Assembly (NCBI GenBank): GCA_902806355.1
Contig: CADCWI010000040.1
Coordinates: forward strand, 27,748 to 91,747
Reading direction: 5' to 3'
Source: an uncultured Thermomicrobiales bacterium
GTDB taxonomy: Bacteria > Chloroflexota > Chloroflexia > Thermomicrobiales > UBA6265
Length of the DNA: 64,000 nucleotides
The notes below the pieces were generated by a model, which made no database searches, was not told the DNA's origin, and saw nothing but the letters and a program-made list of their open reading frames with translations. The position numbers and the translations under genes were made by a program. Shown piece by piece: positions 38,662 through 47,253 of the stretch (positions are counted from its first letter, which is position 1; each line of letters opens with the position of its first letter).

Positions 38662-38697
38662 CGCGTGAGGCCCCCGAGCATTCGGGGGCCTCACGCG
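38662..38697 (-). terminator. Strong hairpin terminator after tmRNA
   Basis: CGCGTGAGGCCCCCGA and TCGGGGGCCTCACGCG pair perfectly over 16 bp around loop GCAT. It lies seven bases beyond the 3' end of ssrA. The following T-run on the minus strand is weak (TTCCTG), but the stem is very stable. It insulates ssrA from glcD. Confidence 0.75.
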
Positions 38698-38703
38698 ATA
38701 CGG

Positions 38704-39065
38704 TGGAGATGGGGGGAATCGAACCCCCGTCCAGAACCTTCAACCGGACATATGCTACACGTTTAGTCGGTGTTTTATCTGCCGTTGATCACTCCCGCCG
38801 ACAGGATTGATCATTGGTGAGTTGGACTGTCTTAGGCGATCGCGCACCAACGGACTTGACCGCCGCACTTCATCTTGGTGACGCCCAGATTCCGATCCGA
38901 CGAAGCGAGATCCGGCTGGACGCGTTGCCTAGAGGTCGGGTGACTTAGGCAGCGTAGGCGAGCTGTGGTTTGTTCGCAGCTACAGTGTTGCCCGTTTTAA
39001 CGAGGCCTCGGGCACCTCGACGTGCAATGGCCTGGCATCCGACCCTGTCGAAACCGGACATCCCC
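38704..39065 (-). ncRNA. ssrA: tmRNA (transfer-messenger RNA)
   Basis: The 5' end GGGGATGTCCGGTTTCGAC and the 3' end GGGGGTTCGATTCCCCC-CATCTCC make the tRNA-like half: the acceptor stem GGGGATG pairs with CATCTCC, and the T arm is complete. Length about 362 nt. The tag reading frame, at 38945-38980 on the minus strand, encodes AANKPQLAYAA then TAA, ending in the AA required by ClpXP-type proteases. CCA is not encoded. It rescues stalled ribosomes with SmpB, whose gene lies 103 bases upstream on the same strand. A TATAAT at 39098-39103 may be its promoter. Confidence 0.95.
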
Positions 39066-39167
39066 AGAACCGTTCGACATCCCTGCCGAACATGAAAATT
39101 ATACCACGCTACTAGGCCAAAAGCGCACAAATGAGCTATGACGTCCCACGAAAGGTTCTACCCAAGG

Positions 39168-39665
39168 TTATTCCCGGGAGCGCTCCCTCATCGCTCGCTC
39201 GATCGAACGCTTGGCGTCGCGCTCGGCAACCGCCTGCCGCTTGTCGTACAGCTTCTTCCCGCGAGCGATGCCGACATCGATCTTGGCGCGTCCATTGCGC
39301 AGCCGAATCCTGAGCGGCACCAGGGTCATCCCCTTGCGCTCGGTCTCCTCCTGGAGCTCCTCGATCTGTCGTCGATGGACCAGAAGCTTTCGAGGTCGGC
39401 CAGGATCGTGATTCGCGTATGCCCCGTGGCTGTATGGTGTCACGTTGGCGCCAATCAGCCAGAGCTCGCCGTTGTTGACACGGACGTACGCTTCACCGAT
39501 CGTCACCTTGCCGTCACGGATCGACTTGATCTCCGACCCGGTCAGCGCGAGACCGGCTTCGAGCGTCTCGTCGATGAAGTAGTCGTGGTAGGCTCTTCTG
39601 TTCTGCGTCACCACCCGGTCTCCGGATGGGGATGCGGTCGTTGCACCAGATCGTTGCTTCGCCAT
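39168..39665 (-). CDS. smpB: SsrA-binding protein SmpB
   Basis: A 165-aa OB-fold protein. The conserved motifs are NRRAYHDYFIDETLEAGLAL, TGSEIKSIRDGK and PRKLLVHRRQIEELQ. The basic C-terminal tail (KKLYDKRQAVAERDAKRSIE) enters the ribosomal mRNA channel. It binds tmRNA and guides it to stalled ribosomes. The start at ATG 39665 gives the usual length, with an N-terminal serine/threonine-rich lead; a start ten codons earlier cannot be excluded. It lies directly before ssrA on the same strand. Confidence 0.96.
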   Translation of the reverse strand: MAKQRSGATTASPSGDRVVTQNRRAYHDYFIDETLEAGLALTGSEIKSIRDGKVTIGEAYVRVNNGELWLIGANVTPYSHGAYANHDPGRPRKLLVHRRQIEELQEETERKGMTLVPLRIRLRNGRAKIDVGIARGKKLYDKRQAVAERDAKRSIERAMRERSRE

Positions 39666-39753
39666 TCCCTGACTATAGGCGGGCACTTCCACCATCGTCA
39701 ACGGTACCCGGCGCGACCCCGCGCCAACCCACGACGTCGGAGTTCTTTCTGCC

Positions 39754-40593
39754 ATGACCGCGGATCCTTATGCCCCTATTGCCGAACTCTACGATCTCGA
39801 ACATGCCGGGTTTCGAGACGACATCGACCTGCTGCTCAGCTTTGCCGATATCGTCGGTGACCCGATCCTCGAGATGGGATGCGGCTCGGGTCGGATCCTG
39901 CTTCCACTGGCCGAGGCAGGATATGATGTCACCGGTATCGATCGATCTGCCGCCATGCTCGATCGGGCACGAGCGGGAAGCAGCGAGCGCTCACTCGATG
40001 GCTCGATCCAGTTCATGCATGGTTCGATCCTGGACGCCGACGCGGCTCCGGGAGGCCCGTTCGGTCTCGTGATATTCTCGCTCAACGCCCTTATGCACCT
40101 GCCGACGGCGACAGAGCAGCGAGCCGCACTCGAATCGGCTCTGCGAGCGCTCGATCCCAAGGGTCAGCTCATCATCGATCTCATGAATCCCACACCCGAT
40201 CACCTGACCACGCTTGGCTCGGCACCCATTCTCGAAGGCTCGTGGGCCTTTCCCGATGGCGCGTCTGTAGACAAGTGGGCGCACCGGCGTGTTCACCCTA
40301 CGACCCAGGTCATCGACACGCTCCTCTGGTACGACAGGGTCGGACCAGATGGCACCTTCCACCGGACCAGATCTCGATTTCCGCTACGGTACATCCATCC
40401 GGCAGAGCTCGACTTGATGCTGGAGTTGGCCGGGTTCACCGAAGTCAGGATGTACGGATCCTACGAGATGGACCCGCTCGACGACGATTCGGAACGGCTG
40501 TTCGTGACCGCTGAAGTCATCCCGTCCCGCGCACTTGTCGTAGACACAGAAGATGCCGAACTCCGGACAGATGACCTGCATGAGACGAACTGA
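39754..40593 (+). CDS. SAM-dependent methyltransferase
   Basis: A 279-aa class I methyltransferase. Motif I is ILEMGCGSGRILLPLA, motif II VTGIDRSAAMLDRAR, and motif IV LVIFSLNALMHLP. The N-terminal PYAPIAELYDLEHAGFRDD is typical of small-molecule methyltransferases. The substrate is unknown. It is divergent from smpB and is followed after 17 bases by a small membrane protein, but the three genes here share no clear function. Confidence 0.85.
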   Translation: MTADPYAPIAELYDLEHAGFRDDIDLLLSFADIVGDPILEMGCGSGRILLPLAEAGYDVTGIDRSAAMLDRARAGSSERSLDGSIQFMHGSILDADAAPGGPFGLVIFSLNALMHLPTATEQRAALESALRALDPKGQLIIDLMNPTPDHLTTLGSAPILEGSWAFPDGASVDKWAHRRVHPTTQVIDTLLWYDRVGPDGTFHRTRSRFPLRYIHPAELDLMLELAGFTEVRMYGSYEMDPLDDDSERLFVTAEVIPSRALVVDTEDAELRTDDLHETN

Positions 40594-40610
40594 ATAACGG
40601 AGACCTGCTT

Positions 40611-40820
40611 GTGCGACGCCTTAACATTGCATCCTACGCACTCACGGCCATTGGCATCCTCATGGTGCTGGCCGCATCGATCCTTAGCCTTGACGCCTGG
40701 ATCATCCTGGCCGGCGTGCTCCTTGCCTGGGCAGGCATTGTCAAGATCGCCGTTGTCCTGATCTGGACCAGGGTCGCAGGCATGGAGACCAGCGACCACA
40801 AGCCAATCAGCGACGCCTGA
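40611..40820 (+). CDS. Two-span small membrane protein
   Basis: A 69-aa protein with two hydrophobic segments (IASYALTAIGILMVLAASI and WIILAGVLLAWAGIVKIAVV) and a short polar tail. GTG start at 40611 with CGGAG nearby. The first segment is preceded by RR, giving an inside N-terminus. Function unknown; short proteins like this are frequent in Thermomicrobia. Confidence 0.65.
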   Translation: MRRLNIASYALTAIGILMVLAASILSLDAWIILAGVLLAWAGIVKIAVVLIWTRVAGMETSDHKPISDA

Positions 40821-40879
40821 CAAGCCTCGGCAGCGACGTCCGCGACCAGAACAGGACAGCGACCTGACAGGGTAGACAC

Positions 40880-41143
40880 ATGGAAAACGACGACGACCGG
40901 CGAACGCGGATACGACAGTCGCGGCAGGTGCTCGCCGGCGATACCATCCGGCCATCACCAGACCCGTGGGTCGCAGGGGGCGGAATGCTGGGCATGAGCC
41001 CCCTCCAGCGCAACTACCTGATCATGCTTGTAGTACTCCTTGTCCTGGGGCTGATCATCGCCTATGTCCTTGGAATCGGCGTGGCGAGTGTCATCCTCTT
41101 CGTGCTCGCTCTCGGCCTGATTGCCGCCTGGCTCGTGTTCTGA
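40880..41143 (+). CDS. Small membrane protein
   Basis: An 87-aa protein. The first 40 residues are charged (MENDDDRRTRIRQSRQVLAG), followed by two closely spaced spans (LIMLVVLLVLGLIIAYVLGI and VASVILFVLALGLIAAWLVF) reaching the C-terminus. Function unknown. It ends seven bases before the stop of the convergent nitroreductase gene. Confidence 0.65.
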   Translation: MENDDDRRTRIRQSRQVLAGDTIRPSPDPWVAGGGMLGMSPLQRNYLIMLVVLLVLGLIIAYVLGIGVASVILFVLALGLIAAWLVF

Positions 41144-41149
41144 CCCTGC

Positions 41150-41782
41150 TCAGTGCCATCGGACTATCAACTCGTCGACGTTCCTGCGCTGGCGTCGGCG
41201 TGGCGAAGCGGCCGCCCTGCCAACCGGAAACAGTGCCTGCGGCTCCAGTTCCGTGCCGAGATCGAGCGCGGAACACACGACCTCCGGCGCGAACAGCGGG
41301 GCACACATCCACCCGGCATCGAGTCCTTGCGCGTGAATCGCGAGCAGGAAGTTTTGCGCTGCCGCCCCAAGGCTCTGGATCGCCATGATAGTCTCGGCGT
41401 CCTGCCGGCCGCGATCGGGGTACGTGTCACTGTCACCGAGATAGAGGCACATCACCACAAGCAGGGGAGCCTGTTGCAGTCGCTCCTTGCTTCGGAGGAG
41501 ACGCCGCTCGACAATATGCTCATCCTGGCCGTCGAGACGGAGCTGCTCTCGCCAGGTCTCCGCCATGGCGTCCGCCAGTCGAAAACGCTCGGCTCGAGAT
41601 TCGACGATCGCAAACCGCCATGGCTGCGTTCCGTGCGGTGATGGCGCCCACCCTGCCGCCTCGATCGCGCGCCGGATCGCCCGGGGATCGACCGGCGATG
41701 TCTTGAATGCCCGCACCGAGGACCGTTCCTGAATGACGCTCCAGAGATCATCGGCCCGTTCGTCTGACCGCGGCTCAGTCAT
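41150..41782 (-). CDS. Nitroreductase-family protein similar to the FbiB C-terminal domain
   Basis: A 210-aa FMN-binding nitroreductase fold. The pattern ERSSVRAFKTSPVDPRAIRR, GWAPSPHGTQPWRFAIVES, YPDRGRQDAETIMAIQSLG and GLDAGWMCAPLFAPEVV matches, from memory, the C-terminal domain of FbiB, which reduces dehydro-F420-0 with FMNH2. Free-standing forms are known in Thermomicrobia, so the same role is plausible; a general flavin-dependent reductase is the alternative. It is the last gene of the FMN-riboswitch operon: its ATG follows the stop of the solute-binding protein gene directly. Flavin use by the enzyme fits riboswitch control. Confidence 0.8.
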   Translation of the reverse strand: MTEPRSDERADDLWSVIQERSSVRAFKTSPVDPRAIRRAIEAAGWAPSPHGTQPWRFAIVESRAERFRLADAMAETWREQLRLDGQDEHIVERRLLRSKERLQQAPLLVVMCLYLGDSDTYPDRGRQDAETIMAIQSLGAAAQNFLLAIHAQGLDAGWMCAPLFAPEVVCSALDLGTELEPQALFPVGRAAASPRRRQRRNVDELIVRWH

Positions 41783-43354
41783 TCAGGATCCGGTACCGTC
41801 GCCGACGACGGTCGGGATGACGTACTCGTCACCGCGCGGCTGCCAACTCGAGACGTCCGGCGCAACTCCATACGCCGATATCATGTTCCAGAGGAAGATC
41901 GCCGCGGCATCATCGTGCAGGATGCGTCCCAACTCCCGATACGTGGCGTAACGAACCGTCTGGTCGCTCACGCTGGCGCCACGCTCGATCAGCCGATCGA
42001 CCTCGCTGTTGCCATACCGGGAAAGGAATCCTTCGCTGGCGTAGACCAGACTCAGCAACGTGTGGGGGTCGTAGAGCGGCACCCACGTCGACATGCGGAG
42101 GGCAGGGCGCGTGGCATCGGCCCACCCGGCATTGAACGTGGCATCGTCCGACGTGACGATGGCGAGCTCGATCCCCACATCCCGGAGCTGGGCCGCGATC
42201 GCTTCGGCGACATCGGCTCGCGACGTGGAGGTCATCTCCAGCGCAAGGGCGAAGCCGTCACCCAGCCCTGCCTCGTCAAGTAGGGATCGCGCCAGCTCGG
42301 GATCGTACGCATACGGCTGCAGCTCGGGATCGTATCCCAAGGCCCGCTCGTCCGGGTACAACGAGCCCAGTCGGCGTGCATCCGCGGAAACGAGAGACGT
42401 CGCGATTGCCTGCACGTCGATTGCATGATTGAGTGCGCGGCGCACGCGAAGATCGTCGAGCGGTGCCACATCTGTTGCGATCCGGATCCAGGCAGAGCCG
42501 ACGATCGGTACGTCGATCGCCGACTGTCCGGAATCTTCGACCCTCGCCAACTGGTCCACCGGCAGGTCGGTCACGATATTCGCCGCGCCGGAAGCCAGGT
42601 CGGCGATTCGGGTGCCCGATTCCGGAACGAATCGATACCGGACTCGCTCCGCCATTGGTACGCCTTTGGGGCTCCCCCAGGTGTACGACTCGTTCCGTTC
42701 CAGAACGATCTCGTCACCCGCCACCAAGGAGGCGAACCTGAAGGGTCCGGAGCCCACCGGAGCCGTTGCCGCCAGTTCAGTCGTGTACCCCTCCGGAACG
42801 AGCAGCAGCCACACCGCCATCTGGGCCGGAAGCCACGGCGAGGGCCGGTCGCAGATGATCCGTGCGGTTCTGGCATCGACCACCTCGACACCGGTGATGC
42901 CTCGAAACAGATCGACCGCGAACGATTCCGACTCCTGGAGGTAGGCAACCGAGCGCGCGACCGCGGCAGCATCTACTGGTGAACCGTCGTGGAAGAGAAG
43001 ACCCCGTCGCAACACCACCTCGAATGTGCGGTCGTCACTGGCGGTGAACGATTCCGCCGCGAGCGGGACAAGCCGACCATCCGCGTCGAATCCGATCAGC
43101 GCGTCGTAGATCGAATGGACGATCGACCAGTCACGCGGTGCGTACGCGAGCGCCGGATCGATCGACTCCGGTGTTCCGGAAAGGTCGATCACCACCTCGT
43201 CCAGAAGCGCCTCCTGGCGCAGCGTGCCAGCGTTCAAGGGAAGCTGTCCAAAGCCGGATCGCGCCGTCACCAATCCGCTGCCGGCACCAATGAAGGCCGT
43301 CAGCAGAGAACGCCTGGACACGCCGGATGTCGAAGGTCGAAGTCGTCTGGTCAC
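41783..43354 (-). CDS. Family-5 ABC solute-binding protein (second of tandem)
   Basis: A 523-aa exported protein of the SBP_bac_5 (dipeptide/nickel/oligopeptide) family. The signal is SRRSLLTAFIGAGSGLV. The family signature is SIDPALAYAPRDWSIVHSIY, FEVVLRRGLLFHDGSPVDAA and VRRALNHAIDVQAIA. GTG at 43354 is preceded by GAGG at eight bases and lies just past the upstream stop, so the start is secure. It is close to its neighbour in sequence, so the pair arose by duplication. The two may bind related ligands. It belongs to the FMN-riboswitch operon, so a flavin-related ligand is inferred. Confidence 0.88.
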   Translation of the reverse strand: MTRRLRPSTSGVSRRSLLTAFIGAGSGLVTARSGFGQLPLNAGTLRQEALLDEVVIDLSGTPESIDPALAYAPRDWSIVHSIYDALIGFDADGRLVPLAAESFTASDDRTFEVVLRRGLLFHDGSPVDAAAVARSVAYLQESESFAVDLFRGITGVEVVDARTARIICDRPSPWLPAQMAVWLLLVPEGYTTELAATAPVGSGPFRFASLVAGDEIVLERNESYTWGSPKGVPMAERVRYRFVPESGTRIADLASGAANIVTDLPVDQLARVEDSGQSAIDVPIVGSAWIRIATDVAPLDDLRVRRALNHAIDVQAIATSLVSADARRLGSLYPDERALGYDPELQPYAYDPELARSLLDEAGLGDGFALALEMTSTSRADVAEAIAAQLRDVGIELAIVTSDDATFNAGWADATRPALRMSTWVPLYDPHTLLSLVYASEGFLSRYGNSEVDRLIERGASVSDQTVRYATYRELGRILHDDAAAIFLWNMISAYGVAPDVSSWQPRGDEYVIPTVVGDGTGS

Positions 43355-43356
43355 TT

Positions 43357-44904
43357 TTACTGCCTCTCGGTACGAGTCGGTATCACGTAATCGTCGCCCC
43401 GTGGCGACCATCCCGTTCCAAAATTCCGAACGCCATAGATCGACGTCAGGTTCCAAAGAAAGACGGCCGGTGGTGCGTCCTGGAAGTGCTGTCCTAGCTC
43501 CCGATACAGCCCCGCCCGGCCCGCAGGATCCGGTTCCTTCCCGGCTGCCCCAATCAGCTCGTCGGCCCGTGGATCGCGGTGCCGGGTCAATGGTCCGGTA
43601 CTCGCGAACATGAGGCTGAGCAACGTGTGTGGATCGTAGACCGGTCGCCAGCTCACGAGACGAACCGGTGCCGAGTCGGGTTCCGTCCACGTCCCGTTGA
43701 AGGTGGCGAGATCGACGCTTTCGATGGAAACGTTGATCCCGACATCAGCCATGTTCGCGGCAATCGCCTCAACGATGTCCCCCCGCTCTCCCACGACATG
43801 TTCGAGCCGAACATCGAATCCGTCAGCGTATCCCGCCTCGGCCAGGAGTCTCCTCGCTGCCTCCGGATCGAACGCAAACGGCGTAAGATCCGGGTCGAAG
43901 CCGATGGACCGTGCATCCGGATACAGCGAGGCCAGCCTTCGGGATTCGGTGCCGACCAGGGCGGTCGCGATCGTCGACACATCGACGGCATGGTTGAGCG
44001 CCTGACAAACTTTCGGATCATCGAACGGCGGCGTGTCGGTCGCAATTCGCAGGAACATCGTGCCGAGGATGGCCGCTTCCTCCACCGTGCCACCGCTTTG
44101 CTCGACCGCGTCCCGCTGCTCCTCCGGAACGCTGACGATCAGGTTCGCTGCCCCGGTGGCGAGATCGGCGACCCGCGTCGACGAATCCGGCACGACACGG
44201 ACCCGGACCCGTTCGGCCAGCGGGATTCCCTTTGGGCTCTGCCACGTGTACCCGAAATTCCGACGGAGGACGATCTCGCTGCCCGCCTGCAGGGATTCGA
44301 AGCGGAACGGCCCTGAACCGACCGGCGCCGTCTGGAAGAGATCAGTCGTCATTCCGTCGGGAAACAGCACCGCCCATACCGCGAGCTGGGAAGGAAGCCA
44401 TGGGGCAGGTTCCGCGGTCACGATCCGCGCCGTCAGGTCATCGATCACGTCGACGCTCGTGACTGCGGCGAAGTTCCGAGCGGCCGGTCCTTCGGATTGC
44501 TGCACGTGGGAGATCGAGCGTGCGATCGCCTCGGACGTGACAGGCGAACCGTCATGGAACGTCAGCCCGGGCCGAAGCACCGCTTCGTAAGTCAGGTCAT
44601 CGATTGCCTCAAAGCGCTCAGCGGCGAGCGGCACGAGGTCTCCCGCTGGACCCATCTCGATCAGCGCATCATAGATCGAGTGCAGGATCGTCCAGTCGCG
44701 ACTCGATCGCGTAAGCGCGGGGTCGAGATTGTCGGGGCCGCCAGCGACATCGATCACCAGTTCATCGGCAAGCTCAGGCGTCGCCTGCCTGGCATGCGCG
44801 GTCTGGAGCCCGAGATACCCGCGTGGAAGCAGTGAGCCGGCAATGCCGGACAGACCCGCCTGCATCATGAATCGTCTGGTAAGGGCTGTTACGCGGTTGG
44901 GCAT
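43357..44904 (-). CDS. Family-5 ABC solute-binding protein (first of tandem)
   Basis: A 515-aa SBP_bac_5 protein with signal RRFMMQAGLSGIAGSLL. Conserved blocks are NLDPALTRSSRDWTILHSIY, YEAVLRPGLTFHDGSPV, VCQALNHAVDVSTIATAL and RLLSWRPVYDPHTLLSLMF-type sequence. It aligns along its full length with the following gene. It comes after the two permease genes, with a 63-base gap. No ATPase gene is in the operon, so a shared or distant ATPase must energise it. The ligand is unknown; the riboswitch context suggests a flavin or deazaflavin. Confidence 0.88.
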   Translation of the reverse strand: MPNRVTALTRRFMMQAGLSGIAGSLLPRGYLGLQTAHARQATPELADELVIDVAGGPDNLDPALTRSSRDWTILHSIYDALIEMGPAGDLVPLAAERFEAIDDLTYEAVLRPGLTFHDGSPVTSEAIARSISHVQQSEGPAARNFAAVTSVDVIDDLTARIVTAEPAPWLPSQLAVWAVLFPDGMTTDLFQTAPVGSGPFRFESLQAGSEIVLRRNFGYTWQSPKGIPLAERVRVRVVPDSSTRVADLATGAANLIVSVPEEQRDAVEQSGGTVEEAAILGTMFLRIATDTPPFDDPKVCQALNHAVDVSTIATALVGTESRRLASLYPDARSIGFDPDLTPFAFDPEAARRLLAEAGYADGFDVRLEHVVGERGDIVEAIAANMADVGINVSIESVDLATFNGTWTEPDSAPVRLVSWRPVYDPHTLLSLMFASTGPLTRHRDPRADELIGAAGKEPDPAGRAGLYRELGQHFQDAPPAVFLWNLTSIYGVRNFGTGWSPRGDDYVIPTRTERQ

Positions 44905-44967
44905 CGGTGAACTCCATGATGGCGGGCCCCTCGGCCCGGGATAAAGAACGGAATCAGGAAAGGCTTT

Positions 44968-45897
44968 TCACGAGATCTTTCCGCTATGCCGCCGGGCCGG
45001 GTCGAGCCGTTCCTGAAGCCAATCCGCGAGCATATTGAACCCAAGCACGGCAAGCACGATCATCGTGCCGGGCAGCACGCTTACCCACCATCCGGTGAAG
45101 ATCGCATCCTGGCCATCCCGGATCATCCCGCCGAGGGAGATCCGGTCGACCGGCAGGCCGACGCCGAGGTAGGTGAGCGATGCCTCCCACAACATGACCG
45201 CCGCGATTTGCTGGCACAACAACACCAGCAGCAGCGGCAGGACATTGGGCAGAAGGTGATGGCGTATCACCCATCGCCGTCGTGCCCCGATTGCGATCGA
45301 CGCCCGGACGAAGTCCGAGCCGAGCAGTTGGCGGCTCTGCAGGCGGAGAATCCGCGCGTAGGAGATCCAGCCAAACAGCGTCAGGATGATCAGCAGGTTG
45401 GGAAGGCTCTGTCCGATCATCGTGGTCAGCACAATCCCGACGACGATCGTGGGGACGGACAGCAGCACCTCCACGATGGTGGTCAGGACGCCATCGACGA
45501 TTCCCCGGTTGGCGGCCGCAACGAGCCCGGCGGCCGTTCCGATCACGGCCGAGCCCCCCGCCGCGATCAGCCCGATCACGAGCGAGAGCCGGGCACCATG
45601 CATGACCCGTGCAAGGATGTCCCGGCCCAGGCCATCGGTGCCCAGCGGAGCCTCCCAGGAGCCTCCGATCCAGACGGGAGGAGCAAGGCGGTTCGGCAGA
45701 TCCTGCGTCTGCGGGTCCCGCCCGAGCAACGGACCAACCAACGCGATCATCAGGAACGTCACGATCGGGAGGAGCGGCAACATCGACATCCGGTTCGCAC
45801 CATGCCCGCCACGCCGGCGAGGAGCGGTCGCGCGCCTCGGCACGTCCTGGAAGCGCCTCGGGAACGATGGTGCGGGCAGCGCCTGAGGATCACCCAT
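44968..45897 (-). CDS. DppC-type ABC transporter permease
   Basis: A 309-aa permease with an N-terminal span then five spans of the BPD_transp_1 fold. The lead LGTDGLGRDILARVMHGARL is the hallmark of DppC/OppC, and the EAA loop is ASIAIGARRRWVIRHHLLPN. The start codon overlaps the previous stop by eight bases (ATGGGTGA), so the two permeases are translated together. It forms the membrane channel with the DppB-type protein. Confidence 0.92.
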   Translation of the reverse strand: MGDPQALPAPSFPRRFQDVPRRATAPRRRGGHGANRMSMLPLLPIVTFLMIALVGPLLGRDPQTQDLPNRLAPPVWIGGSWEAPLGTDGLGRDILARVMHGARLSLVIGLIAAGGSAVIGTAAGLVAAANRGIVDGVLTTIVEVLLSVPTIVVGIVLTTMIGQSLPNLLIILTLFGWISYARILRLQSRQLLGSDFVRASIAIGARRRWVIRHHLLPNVLPLLLVLLCQQIAAVMLWEASLTYLGVGLPVDRISLGGMIRDGQDAIFTGWWVSVLPGTMIVLAVLGFNMLADWLQERLDPARRHSGKIS

Positions 45898-46831
45898 AGG
45901 ACATCGACAGGGATGTGCCGGACCGTTGCCGGGGGTCGAGGGCGATGGCCACAAGGTCGACGGTGAGATTGATGGCGGCGACCAGCACGACGGTAACGAT
46001 CACGAACGCGTGGACAACCGGCACGTCTCGATCCATGGTCGCCTGCAGCGCCAGACGTCCCACGCCCGGATACGCGAACACCGACTCGATGACGATCGCT
46101 CCCCCTACCAGCAAGCTCGCCTGAAGTCCGATATACGCAAGCGCCGGAATGATCGCGTTCGGGAGGGTGTGCCGCAGCCACACGTACTGCCGCGAGAGGC
46201 CCTTGCCATGGGCGACCGCGACGTACGACGAAGAGCTTGCCTCCAGCAGGGCACTTTGGAGGAGCCGGGCAATCATCGACCCAGGATGGGCGGCGAGCGT
46301 GAACGCGGGCAAGACCAGCGAAAGCACTTCATCGCTTCCGGAAGACGGCAACCACTGGAGCCGCACCGCGAACAGGATGATCCCGATCGTGCCAAGCCAG
46401 AATGCCGGGATCGCCTGACCGCCCATCGCGAAGATCCGGACGGACGCCCGAAGGATGCCCGGGGGCAACATCGCGGAGACAATGCCCAGCGCGGTGCCGC
46501 CAATGATGGCGATTGTGGCGGCGGCAATACCCAACAGCAGCGTTGCAGGCAGGCGATCGAGGACGGCCCCAAGCGCTGGTTGCCGATCCCGCCAGGACGA
46601 CCCGAAATCACCGGTCAATGCGTCGGCCAGGAACCTGACGTACTGCTCGGCGAGCGGTCGATCTAGCCCCAACCGGACGCGGACGGCATCCCGGACCTCC
46701 TCGGAAGAGCCGGGGGCAAGAAACCCGGTCGTCGGATCGCCCGAAAGGTGGATCAACACGAAGATGGTAGTAGACGCTGCCGCGGTGGTGATCAGCAACT
46801 GGATCACGCGGCGAATCGCGAAGGCGACCAT
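45890..46831 (-). CDS. DppB-type ABC transporter permease
   Basis: A 313-aa permease with six spans. The start IRRVIQLLITTAAASTTIFV and the text LIHLSGDPTTGFLAPG are typical of DppB/OppB, and the EAA loop is YVAVAHGKGLSRQYVWLRHT. ATG 46831 fits the family start; GTG 46849 is an alternative. It is the first gene behind the FMN riboswitch, 211 bases downstream of the aptamer, and so the direct target of control. Confidence 0.92.
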   Translation of the reverse strand: MVAFAIRRVIQLLITTAAASTTIFVLIHLSGDPTTGFLAPGSSEEVRDAVRVRLGLDRPLAEQYVRFLADALTGDFGSSWRDRQPALGAVLDRLPATLLLGIAAATIAIIGGTALGIVSAMLPPGILRASVRIFAMGGQAIPAFWLGTIGIILFAVRLQWLPSSGSDEVLSLVLPAFTLAAHPGSMIARLLQSALLEASSSSYVAVAHGKGLSRQYVWLRHTLPNAIIPALAYIGLQASLLVGGAIVIESVFAYPGVGRLALQATMDRDVPVVHAFVIVTVVLVAAINLTVDLVAIALDPRQRSGTSLSMSYG

Positions 46832-46955
46832 GAATGCCCTGGCGGGCACTTCCCAACGACAACTCGACCTTTCCGGCGCCCGCCGCCATACATGGCGACG
46901 CGACGCGCAAAGGCTCCGTTGTCCTCACCAAGTGCCCCCGATCGTTGACCCGGGC

Positions 46956-46992
46956 ACACAAACACCCGGGACCGGAGGCCTACGGGTGTGGA
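46956..46992 (-). other. Possible expression-platform hairpin of the FMN riboswitch
   Basis: An inverted repeat (ACACCCG at 46961-46967 and CGGGTGT at 46982-46988) lies about 55 bases downstream of the aptamer on the minus strand. An overlapping CCCGGG pair offers an alternative fold. No run of U follows, so a classical terminator is doubtful; Rho- or start-site-based control are alternatives. Confidence 0.3.
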
Positions 46993-47042
46993 ATGTTGCG
47001 GAGCGGCAGAGGCCGACCAGCAAAGCTGGACGACTTCCAAAT

Positions 47043-47182
47043 GCCTTCTCCCATCCGGACTTTACCGTCGGCCCCGGAGTTTCACCGGATCGTGCGTTCG
47101 TGCTCCCACGTTCGCTTGCGGGCTGTACCGCCGGTCAGGACTTGATCGTCATAGTTCGACGACCTCACCAAACCCCGAAGGC
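47043..47182 (-). promoter_or_regulatory. FMN riboswitch (RFN element)
   Basis: The minus strand shows all conserved RFN blocks in order: CCTTCGGGG at the 5' side, GACCGGCGGTACAGCCCGC, ATCCGGTGAAACTCCGG, GGCCGACGGTAAAGTCCGGA and TGGGAGAAGG closing the P1 stem with CCTTC. The P2 hairpin is enlarged by a small extra stem (TCGTC/GACGA). The aptamer binds FMN and usually shuts off riboflavin synthesis or uptake genes. Here it points at the Dpp-type permease operon, not at rib genes. The dnaJ stop lies 72 bases upstream, so the transcript probably starts in that gap. Confidence 0.93.
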
Positions 47183-47253
47183 TCAATTGCAGTTGACTCT
47201 AACGGGACGAGGTCCGTTCGTCAATGCCGGACCTCGCCATCCTTCCAGGACTC

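Noticed and set aside
38704..38740. An ordinary tRNA at the T-arm-like GGTTCGATTCC sequence
   Set aside because: It is the 3' tRNA-like end of tmRNA; the acceptor partner lies about 350 bases away and there is no anticodon arm.
46956..46992. Classical terminator for the FMN riboswitch
   Set aside because: The hairpin is not followed by a U-run; kept only as a possible expression-platform element.
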